Shown here: positions 1 to 8,028 of the stretch, piece after piece
Position numbering within the stretch: the stretch's first letter is position 1
Layout: the number at the start of each line of letters is the position of its first letter
From: Mongoliimonas terrestris
Lineage (GTDB): Bacteria > Pseudomonadota > Alphaproteobacteria > Rhizobiales > Pleomorphomonadaceae
DNA: 64,000 nt
Assembly (NCBI RefSeq): GCF_001927285.1
Contig: NZ_MSIG01000007.1
Coordinates: 186,001 to 250,000 of the forward strand
Direction: 5' to 3'
Program-made: the position numbers and the translations under genes
Notes under the pieces: model-generated
Database searches by the model: none
What the model was told of the DNA's origin: nothing
The model's input: the letters and a program-made list of their open reading frames with translations, nothing else

Positions 1-611
1 GCACGGCGCGCTCCCATGACGCGCCTCTGTCGTCTGTCGACGCGGGGGCCGAGGGCGACGCGCGGTCCTCCGGCGATCCACGCGATCACGGCGACCGACG
101 GCCCTTCATGGCGCGCCATCCGGGCTACAAGCCACAACATGGCCGCTCCTTCCGCGCGACAACGGCGCGACAACGGCGCTCCATCGGCACTCCATTGGCG
201 CTACGTCCCGGCTACATCGGCTCCATCTTGCGCCCCCTTCCGGCGTACATCCTTTGCCGCCGAAACGGCTTGGCGTCCCGCGCCGCATCCGCACGACCAC
301 CGTCCGTCCCATTCCGTATTCAGTCCGTATTCGGCCCCATGGATGGACGTGTCGCATAGCCAAGCGCTTCGGTTCGTGGTTGGTTGATCCTTCCCGCAGC
401 GTGCCGACGTCAACGAGAGCCCGCGCGGGGAGGGGAGGGACGAGCCCGGGGGAAGGCTGGCTGCGCGCTGCAAGTCTTTGAAAGGCTTGAGGTTGCGGAC
501 TGGTGTCCTGTCTTTTCGGACTGTCCTTCGTGAAAGGAAGCCGCCTGGCGAAAGCCGGGTCACGATGGACCATTCGGCCGCCGTCATGCCGCCGGAGGAG
601 GGCCTGCCGCC
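1..611. other. Leading region without a recognisable gene
   Basis: About 600 bases before the Lrp-type gene. Short open frames exist on both strands, but their translations are low-complexity (Arg/Pro/Ala/Ser-rich), match no family I recognise and overlap one another, as expected by chance at this GC content. The stretch near 160-235 has loosely repeated phrases around 'ggcgctccat' and 'ggctccatc', which may be degenerate. The last 100 bases probably hold the promoter of the regulator. A neighbouring gene may lie beyond the left edge. Confidence 0.4.
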
Positions 612-1121
612 GTGAGTACCGCAACCACCGAACGGTTCAATCGCCGAACCGATCCGGAGATCCCCGGCCTCGACCGGATCGACCGGAAAATCTTGTCCGC
701 CCTCCAGTTGGACGGGCGAATCACCAACCTGGAACTCGCCGACAAGGTCGGCCTGTCCCCCACCGCGACCGCCGAACGGGTCAAGCGGCTGACCCGCGAC
801 GGTTACATCCAAGGCTATACCGCCCGTCTCGATCCAGTAAAACTGCAGCGCGGACTGCTGGTCTTCGTCGAGATCAAGCTCGATCGCATGAATCCGGAGG
901 TCTTCTCCCAGTTCAACGCGGCCGTCAGCCGGGCGCCTGAGGTCCTGGAGTGTCATCTGATCGCTGGCGGCTTCGATTATCTGGTGAAGGCGCGTGTCAG
1001 AGACATGGAGGCCTATCGGGCTTTTCTGTCCGATGTCCTGATGGCGCTACCGGGCGTGCGCGAAACCCACACCTATCCGGTGATGGAAGAGGTCAAGCAT
1101 TCCACGGCGCTGCCGCTTTGA
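612..1121 (+). CDS. Lrp/AsnC-family transcriptional regulator
   Basis: A 169-residue DNA-binding regulator of the Lrp/AsnC family, which usually controls amino-acid metabolism with an amino acid as effector. The N-terminal part (about 20-80) reads as the typical helix-turn-helix ('LDRIDRKILSALQLDGRITN', then 'LADKVGLSPTATAERVKRL'). The C-terminal part (about 85-160) is a RAM/AsnC ligand-binding fold with 'ECHLIAGGFDYLVKARVRDM'. The start is GTG, with a GGAGGAGG ribosome site about 10 bases upstream. Related regulators often sit divergent from their target (for example putA), but no target lies upstream here. The next genes are on the other strand, so it is a single-gene unit. The effector cannot be told from sequence. 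Confidence 0.93.
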   Translation: MSTATTERFNRRTDPEIPGLDRIDRKILSALQLDGRITNLELADKVGLSPTATAERVKRLTRDGYIQGYTARLDPVKLQRGLLVFVEIKLDRMNPEVFSQFNAAVSRAPEVLECHLIAGGFDYLVKARVRDMEAYRAFLSDVLMALPGVRETHTYPVMEEVKHSTALPL

Positions 1122-1373
1122 ACGGCCGCCCGGGCGCGCCGCGAAGCCGCCCGGAAAGCGACCAGTAAGGCGTTCCATCGATTCGCTTTTTCCCGCTCCG
1201 GCCGCCGGTTTCCCTGCCGGATCAGAGCCGACCGGCCCGCACCGACAAAAGCCGATGGACCACCGCCCGCAGCCGGGCGATCCAGCCGGCCCTGGCCGGC
1301 TGGACGGAGGAGCGGATTGCCGCCGAAAGGGCGCGCGCCTCAGGACCCTGACGGCGCCGACGCGCTTCTCCCA

Positions 1374-1964
1374 TCAGACGGCGCCGGTGGCGAAGGCGAG
1401 GCCGGCGGCCGAGAGGGCGACCCCGCCCACACGCCAGACCATCGTCTTTTCAAGCACTTGCCGCCCCGCCAGGACGCCGGCCGTATGCAGTCCGGCGGTC
1501 GTCAGAAGGAAGCCGGCGGCGTAGGCGAGGCCCGAGCCGCTCTCCGGCACCTCGGTGCCGTGGGCGAACCCATGCAGGAAGCCGAACAGGCCGGCGAGCG
1601 CCACAAGGCGCGCGCCCGCCGTCCCGACGCCCGAGACGGACACCGCCAGAAGCACACCGAGAATCACCAGCGATCCGGCAATGCCCTGTTCGGCAAACGG
1701 AATCGCCACGCCGCCCATGGCCAGCAGCGCGCCGAGACCCATGCCGCCGAGAAAACCGGCCGGCACGCGCAGCTGGAAGGCGCCGCCGGCGCGGGCCGAC
1801 ACCAGGCCGATCGCCACCATGGCGAGCAGGTGGTCGACGCCGAGAATCGGATGGGAAAGCCCGGCTTCAAAGCCGTGCACATGGTCGCCGCCGGTGTGGG
1901 CGAGCGCGACCGTCGGCACGACGGCAAGAAGGGCGGCAAGGGTGGGCGAGGCGAGACGATTCAT
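1374..1964 (-). CDS. HupE/UreJ-family membrane protein, candidate nickel permease
   Basis: A 196-residue inner-membrane protein of the HupE/UreJ family, whose members take up nickel (HupE, UreJ) beside hydrogenase or urease genes. A signal-like N-terminus ends near residue 23 (VALA-HTGGDH). The family signature 'HTGGDHVHGFEAGLSHPILG' then 'VDHLLAMVAIGL' follows, and a second His motif 'FGFLHGFAHGTEVP' lies near 130. About six hydrophobic segments are visible. It is the last gene of the guanidine-riboswitch unit, separated by 141 bases from the His-rich gene, so it may also have its own promoter. The start has an AAGGAAC ribosome site. In this context the inference is nickel supply for the ureohydrolase two genes upstream; another divalent metal is possible. 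Confidence 0.88.
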   Translation of the reverse strand: MNRLASPTLAALLAVVPTVALAHTGGDHVHGFEAGLSHPILGVDHLLAMVAIGLVSARAGGAFQLRVPAGFLGGMGLGALLAMGGVAIPFAEQGIAGSLVILGVLLAVSVSGVGTAGARLVALAGLFGFLHGFAHGTEVPESGSGLAYAAGFLLTTAGLHTAGVLAGRQVLEKTMVWRVGGVALSAAGLAFATGAV

Positions 1965-2105
1965 GTGCAGTTCCTTGGTGTTACGTCGTCCGGACGGCGG
2001 CGGTGGGCGATCCGCGCGGGATCGAATCCGACCGGGTCCGGCTGCCCATCGGCTCCTTCCGGGGGAGATCCGCGGGCGATTTCGGGATGCAAGACTCCTG
2101 CCGGA

Positions 2106-2651
2106 TCAGGGTGTCGGCGGATCGAACGCGACCATGGCCGCGTCCGTGCGGTCGGCGAGCCGGCGGGCGGCCGAAAAGTCGAGGCGGACCACCTGGCGAC
2201 CGTCGTGGTAGGCGAACTGGAGGGTCCGCCGCCGCGACGTCAGCTTGGCCGGCAGCGGATCGTAGCGAACCCCCTCGCCGCCAAGGAGCGGCATGACGGC
2301 GCCCACATCCATCGTGTCGGCGGTCTCCACCCGGAGGAGATGGTGCCGCCGGCCGTCGCCGTCCTCGCCGACGAAGGGCACTCCGGCGAGCCGCAGGAAG
2401 CTCACCGGGTCCGGCGCCCGGCCGAATCCCTCCAGGAAGGCGGCCTCGACCAGGTCGAGGTCGAGGGTCCGCGGGTCGGCCGCCGGGGCCGGCTCGTGCG
2501 GCAAGTGCGGCGTCTGCCATTGCACCGCCCGGCCGCCGGGCGCGTTGTGGCCGACGGAACCGGGCACCGGATGGGCCGGCTGAGCCCCATGGCCGGCATG
2601 GCCGCCGGCGTGGGGGTGATGGTGATGATCGTGGTCGTGGCCGCGGTGCAT
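2106..2651 (-). CDS. Histidine-rich protein of the guanidine operon, candidate metal chaperone
   Basis: A 181-residue protein I cannot assign to a named family. The first 22 residues contain ten histidines (MHRGHDHDHHHHPHAGGHAG), a typical nickel, zinc or cobalt binding tail. A Pro/Ala linker follows, then a folded part (about 60-181) with 'DLVEAAFLEGFGRAPDPVSFLRLAG' character and a His-His pair near 'GRRHHLLRVE'. It has no signal peptide and no P-loop, so it is probably cytoplasmic and is not a HypB/UreG-type GTPase. It begins two bases after the stop of the ureohydrolase gene, so the two are translationally coupled. Inference: a nickel store or delivery protein for that enzyme, taking the place of GhaA/GhaB. 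Function unproven. Confidence 0.75.
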   Translation of the reverse strand: MHRGHDHDHHHHPHAGGHAGHGAQPAHPVPGSVGHNAPGGRAVQWQTPHLPHEPAPAADPRTLDLDLVEAAFLEGFGRAPDPVSFLRLAGVPFVGEDGDGRRHHLLRVETADTMDVGAVMPLLGGEGVRYDPLPAKLTSRRRTLQFAYHDGRQVVRLDFSAARRLADRTDAAMVAFDPPTP

Positions 2652-2653
2652 GG

Positions 2654-3862
2654 TCAGAAACTCACCGGCTTGTCGATGATCGCCTTGTGCTTGCCCATGG
2701 TGCCATGGGCCACCATGGAGCCGAGCGCCTCCACCACCACGCGCACGCCGAAAAGCGCCGTAATGTCAGAGGTATCGTAAGGCGGCGAGACCTCCACCAC
2801 TTCAAGGCCGCAGATGCCCGGCGCGGTGACGAGCCCGAGGAGCTTCAGTGCCTCGCGCGGCAGGAAACCGCCCGGCTCCGGCCAGCCGGTGCCCGGGACG
2901 AAGCCGCAGTCGACCGAGTCCACGTCGAAGGAGATGTAGACCGCGTCGGCATCCTTCCAGGCAAGTTCCAGGGCGATTTCGGCCGTCTTTTCAAGGCCGA
3001 TCTTCTCGATATCGTCGATGGTCAGCACGTTGGTGTTGCGCTTCCTCGCCTCCGCCACGCCATAGCGCGGCACCTGCCAGCCGCCGATGCCGAGCTGGAC
3101 CAGGTTGGTGGCCGACACGTTCGGCAGGTTGGTCGCCCAGTACCAGGGCGTCGTGTGCATCCGCTCGTCGAGATCCTTCTCCTGGATGTCGATGTGGCGG
3201 TCGAAGTGGATGATGCCGATCCGCTTGGACGTGACGTCGGCGATGCCGCGTACGCACGGGAAGCCGATCGAATGGTCGCCCCCGAGCATGATCGGCAGGG
3301 CGCCGGAGGACGCCACATGGCTGACGCCGCGGGTGATCTGGTCGAAGGATTTCTCCAGGTTCGCCGGGATTGTGAACACGTCGCCGGCGTCGCAGAGCGT
3401 CATCTGCTCGCGCAGATCGACACCGAGTTCGTAGTTGTAGGGCGTGTAGAGCGCCGAGATGCGGCGGATGCCCTGCGGCCCGAAGCGGGTGCCCGGCCGG
3501 TAGGTGGTGCCCGAGTCGAACGGAATGCCGACCACGGCGGCGTCATACTTGCCGACGTCCCGCACGTTCTCCACGTAGGGCGCCTTCAGAAAGGTGTTGA
3601 TGCCGGCAAAATGCGGCAACTCCCCGCGGGCGAAGGTCGGGATCGACTTGTCGGTGAGGATGTCGGCGCCGGGCAGGCCCATCTCCAGGGCCCACTTCTG
3701 CTCCGCCCGCCAGCCGTCCTCCGGCAGCGCGCCCTCCTTCTCGATGGCCTTCCAGCCCTGCATCTCCTTGATGGCGAAGTTCGGATGGTGCCGGCGGCTC
3801 GGCGCCGGCCTTGCGGCCGGTCCGGCGCGGCGGTGGGCGCGGGTGGGGGCGGGGCGGGACAT
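2654..3862 (-). CDS. gdmH: Ureohydrolase, probable Ni-dependent guanidine hydrolase (GdmH-like)
   Basis: A 402-residue arginase/agmatinase-family enzyme. The family metal motifs are present: GGDHS (194-198), D-R-H-I-D (221-225, usually DAHxD) and SFDVDSVD (311-318). The usual 'GTGTPE-GG' is GTGWPEPGG (324-332). The long N-terminal extension (about 100 residues before 'YDAAVVGIPFDSGT') exceeds that of plain agmatinases and fits the longer GdmH group. GdmH (Synechocystis Sll1077) hydrolyses guanidine to urea and ammonia with Ni2+. The guanidine-I riboswitch and ABC importer upstream support guanidine over agmatine. The start ATG overlaps the ATPase stop by one base (TGATG). The extreme N-terminus (first 25 residues, Arg/Pro/Ala-rich) is unusual. 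Substrate is inferred from context; agmatine or guanidinobutyrate remain possible. Confidence 0.87.
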   Translation of the reverse strand: MSRPAPTRAHRRAGPAARPAPSRRHHPNFAIKEMQGWKAIEKEGALPEDGWRAEQKWALEMGLPGADILTDKSIPTFARGELPHFAGINTFLKAPYVENVRDVGKYDAAVVGIPFDSGTTYRPGTRFGPQGIRRISALYTPYNYELGVDLREQMTLCDAGDVFTIPANLEKSFDQITRGVSHVASSGALPIMLGGDHSIGFPCVRGIADVTSKRIGIIHFDRHIDIQEKDLDERMHTTPWYWATNLPNVSATNLVQLGIGGWQVPRYGVAEARKRNTNVLTIDDIEKIGLEKTAEIALELAWKDADAVYISFDVDSVDCGFVPGTGWPEPGGFLPREALKLLGLVTAPGICGLEVVEVSPPYDTSDITALFGVRVVVEALGSMVAHGTMGKHKAIIDKPVSF

Positions 3863-4647
3863 CAGGCACTCCTCTGAAGCACGGGACCGGGGATGACCCC
3901 CGCGTCCGTCGGGGCGGCCGGCCGGGTCTTGCGGTCGAGCGGCAGGTCGTAGGTGATGGTGGCGCCATAGGCGCCGGGAAACTGCGGATCGCGGCGCACC
4001 TTGTCGAAGACGAGCACGCGGGTGCCGAGCTTGAAGGCCTCGCCGATGTCGTGGGTGACCATCAGCACGGTCATGCGGTGCTCCGCCCAGATCTCTAGGA
4101 GAAGCGCGTGCATCTCCACCCGGATGCCCGGGTCGAGGGCGCCGAACGGCTCGTCGAGGAGGAGGATCTTCGGCCGGCCGAGCAAGGTCTGGGCGATGGC
4201 GAGCCGCTGCTGCATGCCGCCGGAGAGCGATGCCGGGTAGAGGTCGGCGGCGTGGCGAAGTCCCACCCGTTCCAGGAGCGCGTCGGCCTCGTCGCGGGCC
4301 GTCCGGCGCTTCGGGCCGAACACCCGGGCAAGCGGACCGCCGTGCTTCAGGTCCGCCACCAGCACCAGGTTGTCGCGGACGGTGAGATGCGGGAAGACCG
4401 AATAGCGCTGGTAGACGATGCCCCGGTCCGTGGTCGGCTCCGGCGGCACCGGCCGGCCGTCCACGGTGAGCGTGCCGGCGGTCGCGGTCTCCTGGCCGAG
4501 CACGATCTTGAGGAAGGTGGACTTGCCGCAGCCCGACGCGCCGACGAGGGACAGGAACTCCCCCGGCGCCGCCGTGACGGACACCCGCTCCAGGACGCGA
4601 GTCTCGCCATAGCTCTTGGCGAGATCCTTGACGACGAGCCGGCTCAT
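3862..4647 (-). CDS. ABC transporter ATPase, nitrate/sulfonate/taurine type (guanidine uptake)
   Basis: A 261-residue ATP-binding subunit. Walker A is GASGCGKST (about 36-44), the Q-loop is in 'VYQRYSVFPH', the signature is LSGGMQQR (about 138), Walker B is ILLLDEPFG and the switch His is in 'VTHDIGEAF'. The class is that of the NrtD/SsuB/TauB ATPases. It lies in an operon with overlapping ends: the start overlaps the permease stop (ATGA) and its own stop overlaps the ureohydrolase start. ABC cassettes of this class are a known class of genes under guanidine-I riboswitches, so guanidine is the inferred cargo. Energises import at the cytoplasmic face of the membrane. Confidence 0.95.
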   Translation of the reverse strand: MSRLVVKDLAKSYGETRVLERVSVTAAPGEFLSLVGASGCGKSTFLKIVLGQETATAGTLTVDGRPVPPEPTTDRGIVYQRYSVFPHLTVRDNLVLVADLKHGGPLARVFGPKRRTARDEADALLERVGLRHAADLYPASLSGGMQQRLAIAQTLLGRPKILLLDEPFGALDPGIRVEMHALLLEIWAEHRMTVLMVTHDIGEAFKLGTRVLVFDKVRRDPQFPGAYGATITYDLPLDRKTRPAAPTDAGVIPGPVLQRSA

Positions 4648-5462
4648 GGGGCCTCCCGCGGGTGGGCCCAGGGGAAGGCGGCGGCGGACAGGCGGGCCAG
4701 GAGCCAGTCGGTGCCGACGGCAAGGACGGTGATCCAGACCACGTAAGGCAGGATCACGTCCATGGAGAGATAGCGGCGGACGAGGAAGATGCGGTAGCCG
4801 AGCCCCTCGGTGGAGGCGATCGCCTCGGCGGCGATCAGGAAGAGCCAGGCCGGTCCGAGCGCGAGGCGCACCGCCACGATCAGCCGGGGCATCACCTGCG
4901 GCAGCACCAGACGGAGGATCATGGTCCAGGTGTTGCCGCCGAGGGTCTGCGCCTTCACCACCAATTCGGCCGGGATCTCGGCCACCCGCTGGGCCACGTC
5001 GCGGATCATCACCGGCCCGACCCCGAGCGCGATGAGGGCGATCTTGGCGGTCTCGCCGAGGCCGAGGGCGATGAAGAGGACGGGCAGCACGGCAAGCGGC
5101 GGCACCACCGAGACGACCGCCACGAAGGCCCCGAGAGTGGCCTTCACCCGCGGGATGAAGCCGAGCGCGATCCCGAGCGTGAGAGCCACGGTCGCCGCGA
5201 TGCCGACGCCGCTGAAGAGGCGGACGAGGCTCGCGGTCGTGTCGGCCCAGAGGATCAGCGTCCCCGACCGCCGGTCCGGCACCACCGCCAGGGTGTGGAA
5301 GGCGGCGCCCATCTGGCCGAGCGAGGGCAGCAGCTTGTCGTCCGGATTGACGGCGAGCCGGTCCATGGAGGCCATCACGTAGAGGGTGCCGACCACGAGG
5401 AAGGGCAGCGTCGCAAGCGCGAGCGCGGAGCCTTTCGACGGGCGGGCGTTGACGAGCCGCAT
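4644..5462 (-). CDS. ABC transporter permease (guanidine uptake)
   Basis: A 272-residue BPD-type inner-membrane permease of the nitrate/sulfonate/taurine class, with about six hydrophobic segments. The cytoplasmic EAA-type coupling loop is around 'IPAELVVKAQTLGGNTWTMI'. The N-terminal segment (about 12-30) is a membrane anchor followed by a periplasmic loop, as in SsuC/TauC. The stop overlaps the start of the ATPase gene by four bases; 91 bases separate it from the binding-protein gene. Forms the translocation path with the ATPase and the periplasmic binding protein; guanidine as cargo is inferred from the upstream riboswitch. Confidence 0.94.
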   Translation of the reverse strand: MRLVNARPSKGSALALATLPFLVVGTLYVMASMDRLAVNPDDKLLPSLGQMGAAFHTLAVVPDRRSGTLILWADTTASLVRLFSGVGIAATVALTLGIALGFIPRVKATLGAFVAVVSVVPPLAVLPVLFIALGLGETAKIALIALGVGPVMIRDVAQRVAEIPAELVVKAQTLGGNTWTMILRLVLPQVMPRLIVAVRLALGPAWLFLIAAEAIASTEGLGYRIFLVRRYLSMDVILPYVVWITVLAVGTDWLLARLSAAAFPWAHPREAP

Positions 5463-5553
5463 CGGCGCGTGTGCGGCAGACGGAGAGGGGAGGGCGGAAG
5501 GCCGTGGCCGCCGGGGGCCGGACGGCTCTTCAGCCGCCCGGCGAGCGACCGGC

Positions 5554-6630
5554 TCAGAGGCCGCCGGCGGCGGCCATGTCGGTGTAGGTCGGGTCGAAGC
5601 GGAGCTTCACGTTGCCGGCCGACCCCAGGATGGAGCCGTCTGCAAAGGCGATGCCGACCGCGTCCACGTTTTCGGCATTGGTGCCGAGGATGCCGTGGTC
5701 GAACAGGAAGGTGCGCACCACGTCCATGGTCTTCGGCAGGTCGGCGCTCTTGATGAAGGCCGAGGCCTCCGCCGGGGTGGCGAACAGCTTGGTGGAGGCG
5801 AGCTGGGCGTCGAAGCCGGCGACGTCGGTGCCGGACGCCTCGGCCATGGCCTCCTTGGCGGCCTTGCCTTCCGGCGTGTCGGAGAGCATCAGCCCCAGCA
5901 CCTCGTACCAGGCGCCCACCAGCGCCTTGCCGAAGGCCGGGTTGTCGGCGAGCGTCTCGGTGTTGACCACCATCAGGTCTATGATCTCGCCCGGAATCTG
6001 GCTGCTGTCGAACACCGTGGCGGCGCTTGGCATGGCGAGGATCTCTGCCACCAGCGGGTTCCAGGTCACCACCGCCGTCACGTCCGCGGTGCCGAAGGCC
6101 GCCACCATGTCGGCGTCCGAGGTGTTGACGACGGTGATGTCGCGCTCGCTGAGCCCCACCGTGTCGAGGCCGCGGGCGAGCAGGTAGTGGGAGACGGAGA
6201 GCTCCACGAGGTTCACCGACTGGCCCTTGATGTCGGCAAGGCCGGTCTTGTCCTTCAGGATCACCGCATCGTTGCCATTGGAGAAGTCGCCGACGATGAG
6301 GGCTGTGGTGTCGACGCCGCCGCCGGCCGGAATGGACAGCGCGTCCATGTTGGTCATGGTGCAGCCGTCGAAACTGCCGGCGGTGTACTGGTTGATGCTC
6401 TCCACATAGTCGTTGATGCGCGTGATCTCGACGGTGATGCCGTACTTGTCCGCCCACTTCTTCATGATGCCGCTGTCGGCGAGATAGCCCCAGGGCATCC
6501 AGCCCACATAGATGGACCAGCAGACCTTGAAGTCGGTCTTCGGCGCGGCCAAGGCGGGGGCCGGCGCGGCGGCGGTCAGGGCGACGCCCAGCGCGGCGGC
6601 GGTCAGGAAGGAAGTCACGGTCCGGATCAT
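5554..6630 (-). CDS. ABC transporter periplasmic substrate-binding protein (guanidine uptake)
   Basis: A 358-residue binding protein of the NMT1/SsuA-like type. A Sec signal peptide is clear (positively charged start, hydrophobic core, cleavage after about residue 28, ALA-AP). The mature protein begins 'KTDFKVCWSIYVGWMPWGYL', the aromatic-rich first strand seen in this group, and contains 'SFDGCTMTNMDALSIPAGGG'. The two cysteines near the start of the mature chain (CWS, DGC) might form a disulfide. It is the first gene after the guanidine-I riboswitch, with about 110 bases between the aptamer and the ATG. It would deliver guanidine from the periplasm to the permease; the ligand is inferred from the riboswitch. 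Confidence 0.93.
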   Translation of the reverse strand: MIRTVTSFLTAAALGVALTAAAPAPALAAPKTDFKVCWSIYVGWMPWGYLADSGIMKKWADKYGITVEITRINDYVESINQYTAGSFDGCTMTNMDALSIPAGGGVDTTALIVGDFSNGNDAVILKDKTGLADIKGQSVNLVELSVSHYLLARGLDTVGLSERDITVVNTSDADMVAAFGTADVTAVVTWNPLVAEILAMPSAATVFDSSQIPGEIIDLMVVNTETLADNPAFGKALVGAWYEVLGLMLSDTPEGKAAKEAMAEASGTDVAGFDAQLASTKLFATPAEASAFIKSADLPKTMDVVRTFLFDHGILGTNAENVDAVGIAFADGSILGSAGNVKLRFDPTYTDMAAAGGL

Positions 6631-6700
6631 GCTCTGCCCTCGTCTCGGGTCGGCGGGATCGCCGGTGGTTCAAGATCAAGGGTTCGCGCGGGCGCACCAA

Positions 6701-6747
6701 CGGGAGGTCAGGTTTGCGCCGGCAAACCCTGGTGCAGTGACCTCCCG
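6701..6747 (-). promoter_or_regulatory. Riboswitch expression-platform hairpin
   Basis: On the minus strand the 3' edge of the aptamer (CGGGAGGTCA, 6738-6747) can pair perfectly over ten bases with TGACCTCCCG (6701-6710). Inside it lies a second stem, GGTTTGC / GCAAACC (6711-6717 with 6722-6728). The outer stem would compete with the aptamer's own closing pairing, which is the layout expected of a ligand-controlled switch. No run of U follows, so it is not a classic intrinsic terminator; Rho-dependent or another read-out is possible. Pairing is seen; the mechanism is inferred. Confidence 0.6.
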
Positions 6748-6852
6748 GGATTTTGTCCCGCCGTGTCTCCGTTGCCGACGGACCTTGCGGCCCGTCCGGA
6801 GTGCGTCTCTCGGACCAGCATGGCCAACGGCCACCGGAACCCTAGACGCTCT
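6741..6852 (-). promoter_or_regulatory. Guanidine-I (ykkC) riboswitch aptamer
   Basis: Reading the minus strand, the conserved blocks of the ykkC/guanidine-I class occur in order: CTAGGGTTCCG (about 6834-6844), then GCTGGTCCGAGAGACGC, then ACGGCGGGACAAAA and CCCGGGAGG (ending at 6741). GCGTC/GACGC closes the first helix, and CTCCG/CGGAG can pair in the variable arm. These blocks are the class signature and are very unlikely to recur by chance in this order and spacing. Guanidinium binding normally switches downstream genes on. It sits 110 bases before the binding-protein gene and so should control the whole transporter-ureohydrolase operon. Confidence 0.96.
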
Positions 6853-7091
6853 GCACGCCCGTCTCGATGCAAGCACGGGGCCAAGCGCGGGCTTGGCCGA
6901 TTCGCCCGGTGTTTCGCGACCCCTTCGTCCGGACCTGCTGGCCGCCTGCCGCATTCCGCGCCAGTCTGCAGCCCGATGAGGCGCCAGATGCCGCGCCGAC
7001 CGCCGAGACCCGCCTCCGCCGCCCGCGGCTCGCTTGACCTTCTGCCGCCGTTGAGGCACGGCTGCGACGCCGGAACGGAGGCGACCAGACC

Positions 7092-8024
7092 ATGCAGGAT
7101 CCCGGGTTCGAACAGCGGCTCGCCGCGGTGGCGGCCGCCGTGGAGGAGCGGCTGCAGGCGGTGCTCGCCGACGAGGCGCGTGCCGGCGAGATGCTCCGCC
7201 CGCCGCGCCTGACGGCCGCCATGCGGCACGCGGTGCTGGCCGGCGGCAAGCGTCTTCGGCCCTTCCTGGTGGTGGAGACCGCCCGTCTGTTCGGCACCGG
7301 AGCGGATGTGGATCCGCTCGGGGCGGCGGCGGCGCTCGAATGCGTTCACTGCTATTCGCTCGTCCACGACGATTTGCCGTCCATGGACGACGACGACCTG
7401 CGCCGCGGGCAGCCGACCGTCCACAAGGTCTACGACGAGGCGACGGCGATCCTCGCCGGCGACGCCCTCCTCACCCTCGCCTTCGATCTGATGGCCGACG
7501 ACGCCGTCCACCCGGACCCCGCGGTGCGCCTGGCGCTCGTTCGGGCGCTCGCCCGCGCGGCAGGGCTCGGCGGCATGGTGGGCGGCCAGATGCTGGATCT
7601 GGCCGCGGAAGGCCGCTTCGACGGCGGTGCGCCCCTGGCGCTCGGGGCCGACGCGGTGCGCCGGCTGCAGGCCATGAAGACGGGCGCGCTGATCCGCTTT
7701 GCCTGCGAGGCCGGCGCGCGCCTCGCCGGGGTCGCGGACGACGAGCGGGCGCGGCTCGTCCGCTATGGCGAGATCCTCGGCCTTGCCTTCCAGCTTGCGG
7801 ATGATCTCCTCGACGCGACCGGCGACGCCGCCACCGTCGGCAAGGCGACCGCCAAGGACGCCGCCGCCGGCAAGGGCACGCTCGTCTCGCTGATCGGCGT
7901 GGAGGCCGCGCGCGGCGCGCTGAAGGACCTGGTGGACGAGGCCGTCGGCCTCCTCGATCCCTATGGGCCGGCCGGCGAGACCTTGAAGGCGACGGCCGCC
8001 TTCGTGGCCGCCCGCCGGCGCTGA
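7092..8024 (+). CDS. ispA: Farnesyl/geranyl diphosphate synthase (polyprenyl synthetase)
   Basis: A 310-residue trans-prenyltransferase that condenses isopentenyl diphosphate with allylic diphosphates. The first aspartate-rich motif is DDLPSMDDDD (about 95-104) and the second is DDLLD (about 238-242). The 'GGKRLRP' diphosphate-binding segment is at about 52-58. Length and the two residues between the D pairs of the first motif fit the short-chain bacterial IspA class. It lies alone between the divergent guanidine operon and the convergent dehydrogenase gene, whose stop is only four bases away. In many alphaproteobacteria ispA follows xseB and precedes dxs; neither is present here. ispG lies two genes downstream on the other strand. 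Product chain length (C15 or C20) is not certain. Confidence 0.94.
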   Translation: MQDPGFEQRLAAVAAAVEERLQAVLADEARAGEMLRPPRLTAAMRHAVLAGGKRLRPFLVVETARLFGTGADVDPLGAAAALECVHCYSLVHDDLPSMDDDDLRRGQPTVHKVYDEATAILAGDALLTLAFDLMADDAVHPDPAVRLALVRALARAAGLGGMVGGQMLDLAAEGRFDGGAPLALGADAVRRLQAMKTGALIRFACEAGARLAGVADDERARLVRYGEILGLAFQLADDLLDATGDAATVGKATAKDAAAGKGTLVSLIGVEAARGALKDLVDEAVGLLDPYGPAGETLKATAAFVAARRR

Positions 8025-8028
8025 ACCC

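Noticed and set aside
106..624. Minus-strand open frame of 172 codons in the leading region
   Set aside because: Arg/Pro/Ser-rich, overlaps several other frames of similar quality and shows no family motif.
7100..7112. GGTTCGAA resembling a tRNA T-loop
   Set aside because: It lies inside the ispA coding sequence and no acceptor or anticodon stem can be drawn around it.
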